Source of the DNA: a virus
Virus record (IMG/VR): IMGVR_UViG_3300045284_000330
Coordinates: 1-64,000 of that record
Length of the DNA stretch: 64,000 nt
Direction: 5' to 3' (one strand)
The notes under the pieces were generated by a model. That model was not told the origin of the DNA and did no database searches. It was given only the letters and a program-made list of their open reading frames with translations. Shown in pieces: positions 55,592-64,000 of the stretch. The position numbers and the translations under genes were made by a program. The first letter of the stretch is position 1. Each line of letters opens with the position of its first letter.

Positions 55592-58500
55592 TCACGCGCT
55601 GCGTAGGAAGGCTTCATCCGGCTTACCGAAAATCTCCGCCGTCCAGCCCGACATGCTGCGAAAATGCGGGGCAATCTCGTTCTTGTATCTGATCCAACTC
55701 GGGCGGAATGCAATCGCCGATTGCCACTTTTGCCCGCGGATATAGTGCGCGCCGTCCACGGTCATCGGCACCCCGACACCGATCACCTTCTGATGCCCCT
55801 CCCGCCGCGCCACCTGAACGGCAAACAGCCCCGAGCTGCCGCCCCAGTCCAGCCCGGTATCGTGGGTGATCTCTGGGGCTTTGCGGTGCGCCCAGACCTG
55901 TTCCGGCTCCGGCAGCCCAGCCTTGCGCCGGCCGTTCAGCCAGGCGATGGGCCCCACAAGCTTGTCGGGATGCAGCGTGACCGCGACGCATTCATCAGGG
56001 AAAGTCTTGATCTGGTCGTTTATGGCAAACACGCGGAAGGGCAGATCGCCGATCAACTTCCTGGCCGCCTCCCAATCCTGCCTCCAGCACATGGCGCCGC
56101 CGAGCACGACCGCCACCGTCGCCGTGGGTGCATGGGGTGGTGGCGCACTCGGCAAACTCGGCAAACTGGACAAATCACCGGCTTTGCGCGCCTCGAACGT
56201 GCATGACTCGATCTGGTTGAAGTGATCCCCAATGACCCGGCCGTGCCCCTCGACGCCACGGAGCGCCGGGTCCTCCGATAGCCCAGACTCGCATGCCAGT
56301 ACATCGTCGAAGCCCGCGAAGTAGAGCGTGTCGCGCAGGAGCTGCGCGTTCCATGCGCATTCATGGCCATGAGCGTAGATGATCGCACTCATGGCGCCAC
56401 GCTTGTTGGGCCCGAGCTTCTGCCACTTGGTCGTAAAGCGGTGGTAGTCAGCGTCATCACATGCGGCGATCTGCTCCAGACTCGGCACAGTCACCCGAAG
56501 AACCCCGCCCGGCGCCAGGACCCTGTGGGCCTCCTGGAAGAAGCCGATCGCCGCTTTGTAAGGAACGTGCTCCACGCAATGCTCGATATTGACGTGACTC
56601 ACGCTGCCGTCCGGCCACGGCAACTTTTTGGTGATATCCACGTCAGCGTCGCGGTTCTCCCAACCAGCGAGCTTGTTGGTACCGCAGCCAAGATTTAGTT
56701 TGATGAGTATCGAGGCGCGCTCTTGCACCAGCTCATTGGGCTTCATGCGTTCCACGGCAAGCGCGGCCTCGACGAATTTTCTATACACACCTTGCTGCGC
56801 ACTGTCATGTTGGTGCGTCACCCAGTCTAGATCGAGATCGAGAATGTTGTCCTTGGTAATCTGGTTTTTGTCGGCCCGCTGCGCCTTCCACTGCATGATC
56901 TTCAGCCGGCATCCGTCCTTGGCCAGGATCTGCTGCCGAATGTAGCGCTCCGGTGTCGGCGCGACCTTCCGGTTCGGCCAATCATAGCGTTGAACGAAAT
57001 CGCTGCGCCGAAGGTAATCCGTCGAAAAGAACATGAGCCCGGTCTCAACCCAGAGCTTTTCATGCTCCTTGTGTTTCATCCCCTTCACATCGGTGGTTGC
57101 GCAATCGGCCTTCTCCTGCTGCATCCACCTGATGATGTCCCCCACGCAGAGCCGGAACAAGCTGTCGCCCTCTATATGCGCGACGTGCTCGTAACCCAGC
57201 TCGCAGGCGATCTCTAATCCCTTGCAAAAGGCCCGGCCCCAGCCGTCACGCCCCTCCGTCACGCCCTTGCGGCTGAGGTGGCCGATGTTGTCCGGAAAAT
57301 TGAAGACCATCCGGCGGTGTCGCTTGCCGTCATAAGGCGTCCAGTCCTCGAACTTCTTGATTGGCGACTGGCTGTCGACGGCGAGGAAATCGCAATCTCG
57401 TTCATTTAACGAGAAATGCAGCCGCTTCCACAGGTCCGTGAGATTGTCACGATCCGGGCTGTCCACATAGAACGTTCCGAACAACAGGGTGCTGCGCCTG
57501 GCCGCGAACGCCGTCACCGCTGCCAGCGCCTTCGGCACATCGATCGCCTTGTCGCAGCGGTGCTTGTTGCTGTGACAGTCGCATGGATTGAGAACGTCGA
57601 TCGGGAGCGTGGGGGCGAGGTGCGCGCCGACCCGCTGGGTCGTCCGATAGCTCTCGCGGCCGCCGTACACCACGATCAGCGGCGTCCCCACGGCCTGCGC
57701 CAGGACCGGCGCAAAGCCAGCGTTGCAGTAGACGAGGTCAGCTTCGGAAAACAGCGCCGCCATTTCCTCGAATGCCAGCTCCCCGTTGTGTAGCTTCAGG
57801 TCGGCCTCCTGCTCGGGCCCCTCGATCCACTCCTCGCCACGGCGCAGATCGGCGATGCTCACGACGTAGAACGAGTCCCGGATCGACCGAAAGATGGCGT
57901 CATAGGCCGCGGGGTCTGGATTGCGTGACCGGCCATCCCATTCCCGGCGCACCACGATCGGCCGGTGCACCATGAGCCGCTTGCCGCCCATATCGATCCG
58001 GCTCAGTCGATCGCGGGTCGATTGTCGCCATTCCGGCTTGATCGGCAGGCTGAAGTCAGGCCGCTCCGGCATTTGCAGACCGACGCATCCGAACATCGCC
58101 TCGAGGATCGAGCCGTGCTGATCGACAAGCGTCTTTGGATAGCCGATGCGTGCGACCCTCGCCGACGGCGGCGCCGCCGTAAACTTGGCCTGTTCGAATA
58201 GCCCCCGCTCCCGCTCAATGGTCTTTGCCTGCGCATGCAGCGAGGTGGGCCGCATCACCAGCTTGAGACCTTTGGCGACGAGGTCGTGATAAATCTGAAA
58301 GTGGCAGGTATGGAGCCAGACATCATAATCGCGCATCAGCACCCGCATCACCGCCCGCTGATGCAGATTGTCGCCGATACCGAAATGCCCGGTCACCGAG
58401 ATGCATGGCCTTGCCTGCTCTGGCGTCACTTTTGGAGGGAGCGGCTGCGGATGGGCGTGACGCTCGAACGTCGCTTCCTTCACCACGAGGTCGTTGCGCG

Positions 58501-58633
58501 CCAACAGCCGATCGACCGTGCCCTGATCGAGGTCGGCATATTTCATCGCGCCGGGAGCGAGATTGATCTCCCGATTGCGCGAGTCATAAAAAATGCGCGC
58601 CGCGCCAGCCGTGTTTTGCACAGCATAGATCAT
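55592..58633 (-). CDS. Multidomain glycosyltransferase / methyltransferase protein
   Basis: A 1013-residue protein with four parts. About 75-390: GT-B-type glycosyltransferase like the heptosyltransferase (GT9) family (G-H-F-G-I-G-D-N-L-H, then D-L-V-Y-C-N-A-G-F-A-P-V-L-A-Q-A-V-G). About 395-640: a second, GT-A-like domain with H-I-E-G-D-S-L-F and F-S-T-D-Y. About 650-830: methyltransferase (LNLGCGTNKLAGWENRDADV, V-L-A-P-G-G-V-L-R-V-T-V). About 855-1013: a Rossmann-like domain (V-V-L-G-G-A-M-C-W, S-S-G-L-F-A-V-Q-V). Together they look like a glycan-building enzyme, for the virion fibre or host surface. Domain edges are estimates. Confidence 0.72.
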   Translation of the reverse strand: MIYAVQNTAGAARIFYDSRNREINLAPGAMKYADLDQGTVDRLLARNDLVVKEATFERHAHPQPLPPKVTPEQARPCISVTGHFGIGDNLHQRAVMRVLMRDYDVWLHTCHFQIYHDLVAKGLKLVMRPTSLHAQAKTIERERGLFEQAKFTAAPPSARVARIGYPKTLVDQHGSILEAMFGCVGLQMPERPDFSLPIKPEWRQSTRDRLSRIDMGGKRLMVHRPIVVRREWDGRSRNPDPAAYDAIFRSIRDSFYVVSIADLRRGEEWIEGPEQEADLKLHNGELAFEEMAALFSEADLVYCNAGFAPVLAQAVGTPLIVVYGGRESYRTTQRVGAHLAPTLPIDVLNPCDCHSNKHRCDKAIDVPKALAAVTAFAARRSTLLFGTFYVDSPDRDNLTDLWKRLHFSLNERDCDFLAVDSQSPIKKFEDWTPYDGKRHRRMVFNFPDNIGHLSRKGVTEGRDGWGRAFCKGLEIACELGYEHVAHIEGDSLFRLCVGDIIRWMQQEKADCATTDVKGMKHKEHEKLWVETGLMFFSTDYLRRSDFVQRYDWPNRKVAPTPERYIRQQILAKDGCRLKIMQWKAQRADKNQITKDNILDLDLDWVTHQHDSAQQGVYRKFVEAALAVERMKPNELVQERASILIKLNLGCGTNKLAGWENRDADVDITKKLPWPDGSVSHVNIEHCVEHVPYKAAIGFFQEAHRVLAPGGVLRVTVPSLEQIAACDDADYHRFTTKWQKLGPNKRGAMSAIIYAHGHECAWNAQLLRDTLYFAGFDDVLACESGLSEDPALRGVEGHGRVIGDHFNQIESCTFEARKAGDLSSLPSLPSAPPPHAPTATVAVVLGGAMCWRQDWEAARKLIGDLPFRVFAINDQIKTFPDECVAVTLHPDKLVGPIAWLNGRRKAGLPEPEQVWAHRKAPEITHDTGLDWGGSSGLFAVQVARREGHQKVIGVGVPMTVDGAHYIRGQKWQSAIAFRPSWIRYKNEIAPHFRSMSGWTAEIFGKPDEAFLRSA

Positions 58634-58878
58634 CGCCGCCGCAACTTCTGCATCGCCTCAGCAAACTCCGACGCCGTCAGCGGCTCACGCCCAAGCGCAG
58701 CGCCGACAGCCTGCGCGCACCTCGCCAGAGCGTCATCGAGGGCGGAATCGGGCCCGCCCACTTCCGCGTAAATAGCCATGATCCGGTCCATGTCCACATT
58801 GGTGTGGCCGACATAAGACTTGCACTCGGCGATCTTCTCCTCCCTGGTCATGCACCTGATGTTCTCTTCGATGCGCAT
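58630..58878 (-). CDS. Small helical protein
   Basis: An 82-residue helical protein starting MRIEENIRCMTREEKIAECK. Its stop overlaps the ATG of the glycosyltransferase gene (ATGA). Possibly a partner of it. Function unknown. Confidence 0.5.
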   Translation of the reverse strand: MRIEENIRCMTREEKIAECKSYVGHTNVDMDRIMAIYAEVGGPDSALDDALARCAQAVGAALGREPLTASEFAEAMQKLRRR

Positions 58879-58881
58879 AAT

Positions 58882-60726
58882 TCATTTCCCTATTTTCGGG
58901 TCCGGCAGGAATTTCTCGATCTTGGCCACAGGTATGAATTGGCCCTTCGGATTGATCACCTGCTCGCCAGACACGATCTTGTAGCCAGACGTTCCAGTGT
59001 TCTTGCCCTTTTTCCAATTACTGGTCCCGTGCAACAGAATATCCGGCTTGCCTAATATCTTTGCGGCAACCGATGGCGACACCGGCTGCAACGGCTTGGT
59101 CTTATCAGGATTGCCTTTGTCATCCTTGGGATAATCGATAAACAAGCGGCGCATCTTCACGTCATTGGTGTCCAGCGTCTTGTTGGCCCATATCTGTAAT
59201 TCGGCCATCTCGACGCCGGTATTGTGCTTGGTGAGTATATTCCCTGTCGGGATGCCGATCCGCTTCTCTTTGACCGGGATGACAAACCCAGTGCAACTGT
59301 ATTTCGGCACGTCGAGGTCTTTGGCTGGATCGGGATTGGTGGGACGCGGCGGGTCGATCGACCCCTTGCCGTCTGCAGGTTGCCCCGCTATGACAGCCCA
59401 TTCGACGCCAGTGTATACGAGCCAGTTGAAATCACCTTCCGTGATGTACCGGTTTCCTGGCGCCAGCCCGGCAGCGGAGTTGAAGCGGGGCAACCCGTCC
59501 CTCGGGTTGCCCCAGAAGCCACGAATCCAAACGTTTTGCGGAACAATTTCGTTTGGCTCCAGCCCAAGTTGTTTGCGGCTGTAGGTGGCGTCGGGACCGA
59601 AAGGAAAAAGACCATTCATCCCCATTCCATCCAACTGAGGAGATATGATCCCATTGGGAACCACAGGGGCGTGCTGAAGCGAACTATCCGTGTAGTTCTT
59701 GTCGTCAAATGCCAGCCACGCCTTGCAGGCGGTCTTTGTGTCTGGTGGGACGAGGTCGCCTCCTCCTGGCGGCAGCGGCGTCTCTGGAAGCACCGAGGTC
59801 ACCCCGCCGCTGATGTCGAAGGAAAACAGCAGATGGTGCCAGGTCGCGTCGTCGATCCGCGGCGGAAGCGGGAATTCGTTGCCTGCCCGCTCTCCCCCGA
59901 TGACGAAAAACTCCGGCCCTGCCGCCATCACCTCGTTAGAAATGTCCTTGTAGTAGAACAGGAAGCCGTCCCAGTATCCTGGGATCTTTTCCACCGAAAG
60001 ACCTGGGGTGTGGAAGATGGTCTGCGTCGCCGTGATGGGGGTGAGGTTGTCTAGCTGGTAAGCGTATCCCTTGTAGTCTGCCCTGGTCTTGGTCTGTAGA
60101 CAAATCGTCAGGTAGCCGTCCTGGGCGATCCCGATGAACGACTGGGGGACCATCTTAGGTTTGTTCTGTGCTGCCCCCAGCTTCATGTTGGCCACCTTGA
60201 GTTTCCCGTCGATACCCACTGGTTTACCCCCCAGCACCTTCCAGTATGGTTTATAGGGTGGGGGCCAATCGGTAACCCGGTAGATGACGTTGAGCCCTGA
60301 GATAAATAGGACTGCCTCGATCACGTCGGGTCGTTGCAGTTCCCACGGGCAGTAGTCGTAGCTCTGGTCGTCGTCTCCGAAGGTCAAGATCATGCGCATC
60401 TGGCTGACCGCTAATGGCGGTGGCAGTGGCATAATCACTGGCGCGGGTCCATAGAAGGGGCTACCGCCTAAGAAGAGACCGCCTCCCAAGACGGAGCCTA
60501 CCGGGATGCCGTAGGCGCTCCAGTAGAAGATCGACGGTGGGTCAAGTGTCTTGACCAGCTCCGTCGTGTCTGGCGGCAGCATTGAGGTCCCGCCGGCCTC
60601 CCATGGTCCCGACGGCCACTTGTCGCCATCCGGCGCCTTTCCCTTTGATAGGTCTCTGAACCAGACCGATATTATGCCCGAACTCATATCAGGCATGGGA
60701 GCGGCTTCCATTTCAAGATAGCTCAT
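58882..60726 (-). CDS. Virion protein with lectin-like (LamG/ConA) segment
   Basis: A 614-residue protein. The centre (D-D-A-T-W-H-H-L-L-F-S-F-D-I, then K-A-W-L-A-F-D-D-K-N-Y) has the signature of concanavalin/LamG-like beta sandwiches. The rest is Pro/Gly/Asp-rich. Structural type, probably a tail-tip or fibre component binding carbohydrates. Coupled upstream (ATGA). Confidence 0.55.
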   Translation of the reverse strand: MSYLEMEAAPMPDMSSGIISVWFRDLSKGKAPDGDKWPSGPWEAGGTSMLPPDTTELVKTLDPPSIFYWSAYGIPVGSVLGGGLFLGGSPFYGPAPVIMPLPPPLAVSQMRMILTFGDDDQSYDYCPWELQRPDVIEAVLFISGLNVIYRVTDWPPPYKPYWKVLGGKPVGIDGKLKVANMKLGAAQNKPKMVPQSFIGIAQDGYLTICLQTKTRADYKGYAYQLDNLTPITATQTIFHTPGLSVEKIPGYWDGFLFYYKDISNEVMAAGPEFFVIGGERAGNEFPLPPRIDDATWHHLLFSFDISGGVTSVLPETPLPPGGGDLVPPDTKTACKAWLAFDDKNYTDSSLQHAPVVPNGIISPQLDGMGMNGLFPFGPDATYSRKQLGLEPNEIVPQNVWIRGFWGNPRDGLPRFNSAAGLAPGNRYITEGDFNWLVYTGVEWAVIAGQPADGKGSIDPPRPTNPDPAKDLDVPKYSCTGFVIPVKEKRIGIPTGNILTKHNTGVEMAELQIWANKTLDTNDVKMRRLFIDYPKDDKGNPDKTKPLQPVSPSVAAKILGKPDILLHGTSNWKKGKNTGTSGYKIVSGEQVINPKGQFIPVAKIEKFLPDPKIGK

Positions 60727-61937
60727 GCGTCCTCGCGCTTCTGCTCCATGATCCTGAGCACCATCTTCTTAGGTGGCTTGAACGGCGGCGAGTCTTGGTT
60801 CTGCGGCGCAAAGATCACGGCCAGACCGCCCCAGCTGAGGTTGACAATCGATTGCAACGGATCGGTCCTGACCACCGATGACACGCCATCGACATCAACC
60901 GCCTGCGGATCGCCATCGTCGAAATACTGCTCGTATATGTTTTGGTTTTCAGCCAGCGACATTGCAACTTTCTGGCCCTGAACACCGCCTCTCTGCTCCT
61001 CCGTCTGAAAGCGATGGAAATATCTAATCGTAAGCTCGTAATCAATGTATTGAGAGGTATCCTTCTCGCCTTGCTGCAATTGTTGAAGGTAATCCTCGTA
61101 AGGAACGATCATCGGATGCGTGCCGTCGTCGTCCGACATCTTAAATCCAGCGAGATCGTTATTGTAGACCTTGACCACCCGAACCTTTCGGTCCGCTGGG
61201 TTCTGATCGTCGTCGCCTTCGCCGCCAGGCTGATCATTGTGGAACGTGAAGATGACCTCCTGACCCTGCCTGCCGGAGTAAAGATCGGACTGCGAAATCT
61301 GTGTCCCCGTCCTATCGATCACCCAGAGCTGGTTATCATCCCCGTCCTCGACATCGCTTATGGAGATGTCTGGATTCTTTACCTCAAGCTGATGCGTCGT
61401 CCTCGCCGCGTTCGCGTTCTCGTACTGAATGTCGGCATTGCTGTCATCTATGTTATCGTCTGGGTTGGCAGGATCGTCATTCCAATGAACGACAAAATCG
61501 ATCTGCTGCGCGTTGGAACCATAGCTGTCGCCCCAGAAAGTCACCGGCAGATCCTCCACCCGAAGCATGTCGAACCAGGTGTCGGTAAGTATGGTATTCT
61601 GGTCTCCCGCGCCTTTCTTCCGAGCGTCACCGCCGCCCTCCAAAGCAAAGACTCGCTTGACATGGGCACTCCGGCCTGAAGCAGGAAAGCCGTCGCCATT
61701 CCCACCGCCATTGGCGGCAACGTTCTCGTTCTTGGCCTGCGTGCAATAGCTCGTGACGGTCTCGTCGAAATGGGCTTGGCCGGTTATGATCGGCGGCAGC
61801 TGTCCAGCCCCCGATGAGCCAAATCCCGGTGTGATCGAGATCGGAAGATTGCTCGTCAGCGGCTGATTGGCCCGCTCCCCAGGCGCAGTGTCGGGAAGTT
61901 GATACGCGCGGACGAGGTCTGATGGTCCCTGCGCCAT
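60723..61937 (-). CDS. Hypothetical acidic virion protein
   Basis: A 404-residue protein starting MAQGPSDLVRAYQLPDTAPG. Strongly acidic, Asp/Asn-rich stretches (NDDPANPDDNIDDSNADIQY) suggest calcium-binding or flexible loops between beta strands. In the host-interaction block; function unknown. Confidence 0.55.
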   Translation of the reverse strand: MAQGPSDLVRAYQLPDTAPGERANQPLTSNLPISITPGFGSSGAGQLPPIITGQAHFDETVTSYCTQAKNENVAANGGGNGDGFPASGRSAHVKRVFALEGGGDARKKGAGDQNTILTDTWFDMLRVEDLPVTFWGDSYGSNAQQIDFVVHWNDDPANPDDNIDDSNADIQYENANAARTTHQLEVKNPDISISDVEDGDDNQLWVIDRTGTQISQSDLYSGRQGQEVIFTFHNDQPGGEGDDDQNPADRKVRVVKVYNNDLAGFKMSDDDGTHPMIVPYEDYLQQLQQGEKDTSQYIDYELTIRYFHRFQTEEQRGGVQGQKVAMSLAENQNIYEQYFDDGDPQAVDVDGVSSVVRTDPLQSIVNLSWGGLAVIFAPQNQDSPPFKPPKKMVLRIMEQKREDA

Positions 61938-61938
61938 A

Positions 61939-62649
61939 TCAGATTCCCGCCGCCAGAATGATGCCATGAGGCGGCAGATGCGTGCCTGACTGGACCGCAA
62001 GCATTGCCCCCGCGCCGTCCATCTGGGCTGCCCCGGCGAGGAGCGCGGAGCCTACGCCATGGAAAGCCACGGCCGCCTGACCATCCATCGCCGCAGAACC
62101 GACGTAGAAGCCGCCCGTCACGCTGCCAGCGAACGCGGCCGCGGCCGCGCCGTCCATGCGCGCCTTGCTGCCGCCCACGGCGCCATGAAAGTCGGGCGAG
62201 GTGAGGCCGTCCATCTCGGCCGAGCCGACGGAGGCGAGATCGCCCGTGAACGCCGCATCGCCCACGCCGTCCATCTGGGCATGACCCGAGATGACAACCC
62301 TGGCGCCGAACGCCGCCGACGCCACGCCATCCATCTGCGCCGCGCCAAACTCGGCCTCGATCGCGGTGAATTGGACCGATGCAGCGCCATCCATCTGGGC
62401 GGGTGCGGCTGTCCGAAGCGTCGCGCCCGCGAATGCGCCACTGGCGACGCCGTCCATCTGGGCCGCGCCAAGCCGTCCGGCGCGGGCGGCGAAGCTGGCG
62501 CTGGCGGCGCCGTCCATCTGGGCCGCGCCCGCATTTATGGTCACCACACCGATCTCAACGATCGGGACGCCGGGGGCGAGGGTGGTCTTGCCGGCACCGG
62601 CATCGGTGATGAATGCGACGCTCGGCAGCCCAGTCAGATAGACGGTCAC
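61939..62649 (-). CDS. Protein with nine tandem AQMDG repeats
   Basis: A 236-residue protein from GTG 62649, which overlaps the previous stop (GTGA). After a short N-terminal domain come nine 20-22-residue units, consensus A-A-Q-M-D-G-x-A-S-x-x-F-x-A (Gln varied to Glu, Arg, Ala). Probably a beta-solenoid or extended rod. No known family recognised. Confidence 0.6.
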   Translation of the reverse strand: MTVYLTGLPSVAFITDAGAGKTTLAPGVPIVEIGVVTINAGAAQMDGAASASFAARAGRLGAAQMDGVASGAFAGATLRTAAPAQMDGAASVQFTAIEAEFGAAQMDGVASAAFGARVVISGHAQMDGVGDAAFTGDLASVGSAEMDGLTSPDFHGAVGGSKARMDGAAAAAFAGSVTGGFYVGSAAMDGQAAVAFHGVGSALLAGAAQMDGAGAMLAVQSGTHLPPHGIILAAGI

Positions 62650-64000
62650 GTAAGCACCACCGTCGGATCGATGTAGTAGGTGGCCGACGGCTTGCCGACG
62701 CGCACCCGCGCCTCAAGGATGCCCGGCAAGCCTGGCTGCGGAGAGGAGAGCGTCGCAACCAGCTTGAACGGTGACCAGCCCGCGCCAGAGCCGCCGCCGT
62801 TCCACGTCGAGCTGTCCGACGCCACCGCAGCATTCGCTGCAAGCGTGCTGCTCTTGGTCGTGCTGACGATCGTGCCAACGGGGAACGACGCGTTGCCGAG
62901 GTATTCGACCTCCAGCCAAATGTCGTCATTATTGGGCAGCGCACCGGCATTGACGGTCCCGCAAACCGTCACTGTGACGTTGGCGCCTATCGTTGAATTC
63001 CAGATCGCATAAGGTTCTGCCTGAAACGGCCGCAGCCATTGCGCGTTGCCGGTGCTGACGATCTTGCGGGATTGCGCCTGCCCGCTCGGATCGCTAGCGC
63101 CGCCAACGCGCGTGATCGATGTCTCGGTCGTCTCGGTGCCCTCGTACTGATAGCGCGCCGACTTGTACGCCGTGCCGCTGCTGTCGGAGCGAACGTATTG
63201 AACTGTCATGCCAGAAAGGGTGGGAATAGCGAACGTGGCCGATGCGTTGAGCTTGCAGTCCTTAACAAGAAAACTACCCAGTGCAGTGCTAGCACTAAAG
63301 ATATTGCCGGTCAGCTGACTCAGATCAACCGCCTCCAACACGACAGACGTAAAAGAGTTGCTGCCTGGAACTATGAAGTTATTAGGAACTGACGAACCTG
63401 ACGCCAGCACTTGGCCGGTGTTTTGCCAAGTTAATTGGCCCAATTGCACGCTTATGATTTGCCCAGTGTTTGCGAACTTGACCGTCGTGTTGTTGAACGT
63501 TACGGCGCCAGCGCCAGCACCACTGGATAGAACTATCTGTGCGCTCGCGCTGGTGGCCATCACAAGAGAACAGTTGTCCAAGTAGACCGTGCATAACTGC
63601 GCAGAAAAATTGAGACCTGCGGCTGCAGATTGCCCGACCCCTGCCACAAACGACACGCCATAGAAATAAAAACCGCCTGACACTGTTGGCGTAAAATTAA
63701 GGTTGACAGCACCCGTGGTCGAGATCGACGCCCCGGTCGTCAGATCACTGGCTGCTGGCGGGTAGCTGCCGCTGTGATTGTGGCAAAGCATCCTACTGAC
63801 GGTCGAAGGCGAGCCGGTCGGCTGGATATTGATGGTCGTCGCCTGTGACTCGGCGTGGTTGTCGCCGACATAGATCGTATTGCCAGGCGCGAACCAGTTC
63901 GTCGCGCAGGCATTCGCCAGCCGCGCGTGGGGCGCGCCGCCGCCGCTGAAATTGCCCACCACGCCGAGGCAGGTCCACGTCACCGTACTGTCGGTCTGTG
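62646..64000 (-). CDS. Tail fibre-like protein (5' end outside window)
   Basis: The frame is open to the right edge. GTG at 63983 is not the real start because the codons upstream (T-D-S-T then V-T-W-T-C-L-G) belong to the fibre motif T-D-x-T-V-T-W-T-C. Beta-rich, Ser/Thr/Asn-rich over 445 visible residues, with G-G-F-Y-F-Y-G-V-S-F-V-A-G and long Thr/Ser runs suggesting a parallel beta-helix. The C-terminus carries a small beta domain (E-A-R-V-R-V-G-K-P). Host adhesin or tail fibre. Confidence 0.6.
   Translation of the reverse strand, partial: QTDSTVTWTCLGVVGNFSGGGAPHARLANACATNWFAPGNTIYVGDNHAESQATTINIQPTGSPSTVSRMLCHNHSGSYPPAASDLTTGASISTTGAVNLNFTPTVSGGFYFYGVSFVAGVGQSAAAGLNFSAQLCTVYLDNCSLVMATSASAQIVLSSGAGAGAVTFNNTTVKFANTGQIISVQLGQLTWQNTGQVLASGSSVPNNFIVPGSNSFTSVVLEAVDLSQLTGNIFSASTALGSFLVKDCKLNASATFAIPTLSGMTVQYVRSDSSGTAYKSARYQYEGTETTETSITRVGGASDPSGQAQSRKIVSTGNAQWLRPFQAEPYAIWNSTIGANVTVTVCGTVNAGALPNNDDIWLEVEYLGNASFPVGTIVSTTKSSTLAANAAVASDSSTWNGGGSGAGWSPFKLVATLSSPQPGLPGILEARVRVGKPSATYYIDPTVVLT

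Noticed and set aside
1-64000. Integrated prophage with host flanks
   Set aside because: attP is intact with arms on both sides, and no host genes or attL/attR are visible.

Overview
This window is about 64 kb of a temperate tailed phage with a non-contractile-type tail, in its free (non-integrated) form. The host is very likely an alphaproteobacterium of the Hyphomicrobiales, with Bradyrhizobium-like organisms the best guess. Grounds: high GC; phage versions of alphaproteobacterial regulators (a GcrA-like remnant, a GapR-like protein, several adenine methyltransferases); an attP core that copies the 5' half of a tRNA-Ser(GCT) gene; and many small coiled-coil or membrane proteins of a kind common in these hosts. 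Both ends of the window cut through genes: the tape measure protein on the left and a tail-fibre-like protein on the right. The genome therefore continues on both sides. No rRNA, complete tRNA, IS element or CRISPR array was seen.

Layout. (1) 1-10.5 kb, minus strand: late head and tail genes read right to left: protease/scaffold, cement, major capsid, connectors, tail tube, frameshifted tail assembly chaperone, tape measure. One plus-strand moron sits inside. (2) 10.6-14.3 kb, plus: methyltransferases, a broken GcrA-like gene, small secreted or membrane proteins. (3) 14.5-19.4 kb: mixed small genes, an XRE regulator, a serine resolvase with a repeat-rich neighbourhood. (4) 19.4-27.4 kb, minus: early/replication operon (cro-like repressor, GapR-like protein, ParB-methyltransferase fusion, nucleases, MT-A70 methyltransferase, HNH endonuclease, RepA-like helicase) ending at an iteron-like array. 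(5) 27.4-27.6 kb: lysogeny switch. (6) 27.6-43.1 kb, mostly plus: CI-like repressor, YqaJ-type exonuclease, a GGCNN pentamer array, RecT, many small proteins, a DnaA-domain-IV protein, excisionase, tyrosine integrase, attP, then accessory genes. (7) 43.1-64 kb, minus: the rest of the late cluster: host-recognition and glycan-related genes, large terminase, collagen-like fibre, lysis genes, portal, MuF and two Acb2-like anti-CBASS candidates.

How it fits together. The late region is one minus-strand gene series (terminase, portal, MuF / protease, capsid, tail) interrupted between MuF and protease by about 33 kb of early, lysogeny and accessory genes. The most interesting pattern is a 15-bp palindromic site, TNAAGC-N3-GCTTNA, found eight times. 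It overlaps promoter elements at the cro/cI switch, at int/xis and upstream of scattered accessory genes. This looks like a dispersed operator network run by the phage repressor. Other points of interest are a 1013-residue multidomain glycosyltransferase/methyltransferase between terminase and fibre genes, a well-formed attP that appears to supply a replacement promoter for the host tRNA it would split, and several unusual repeat proteins.
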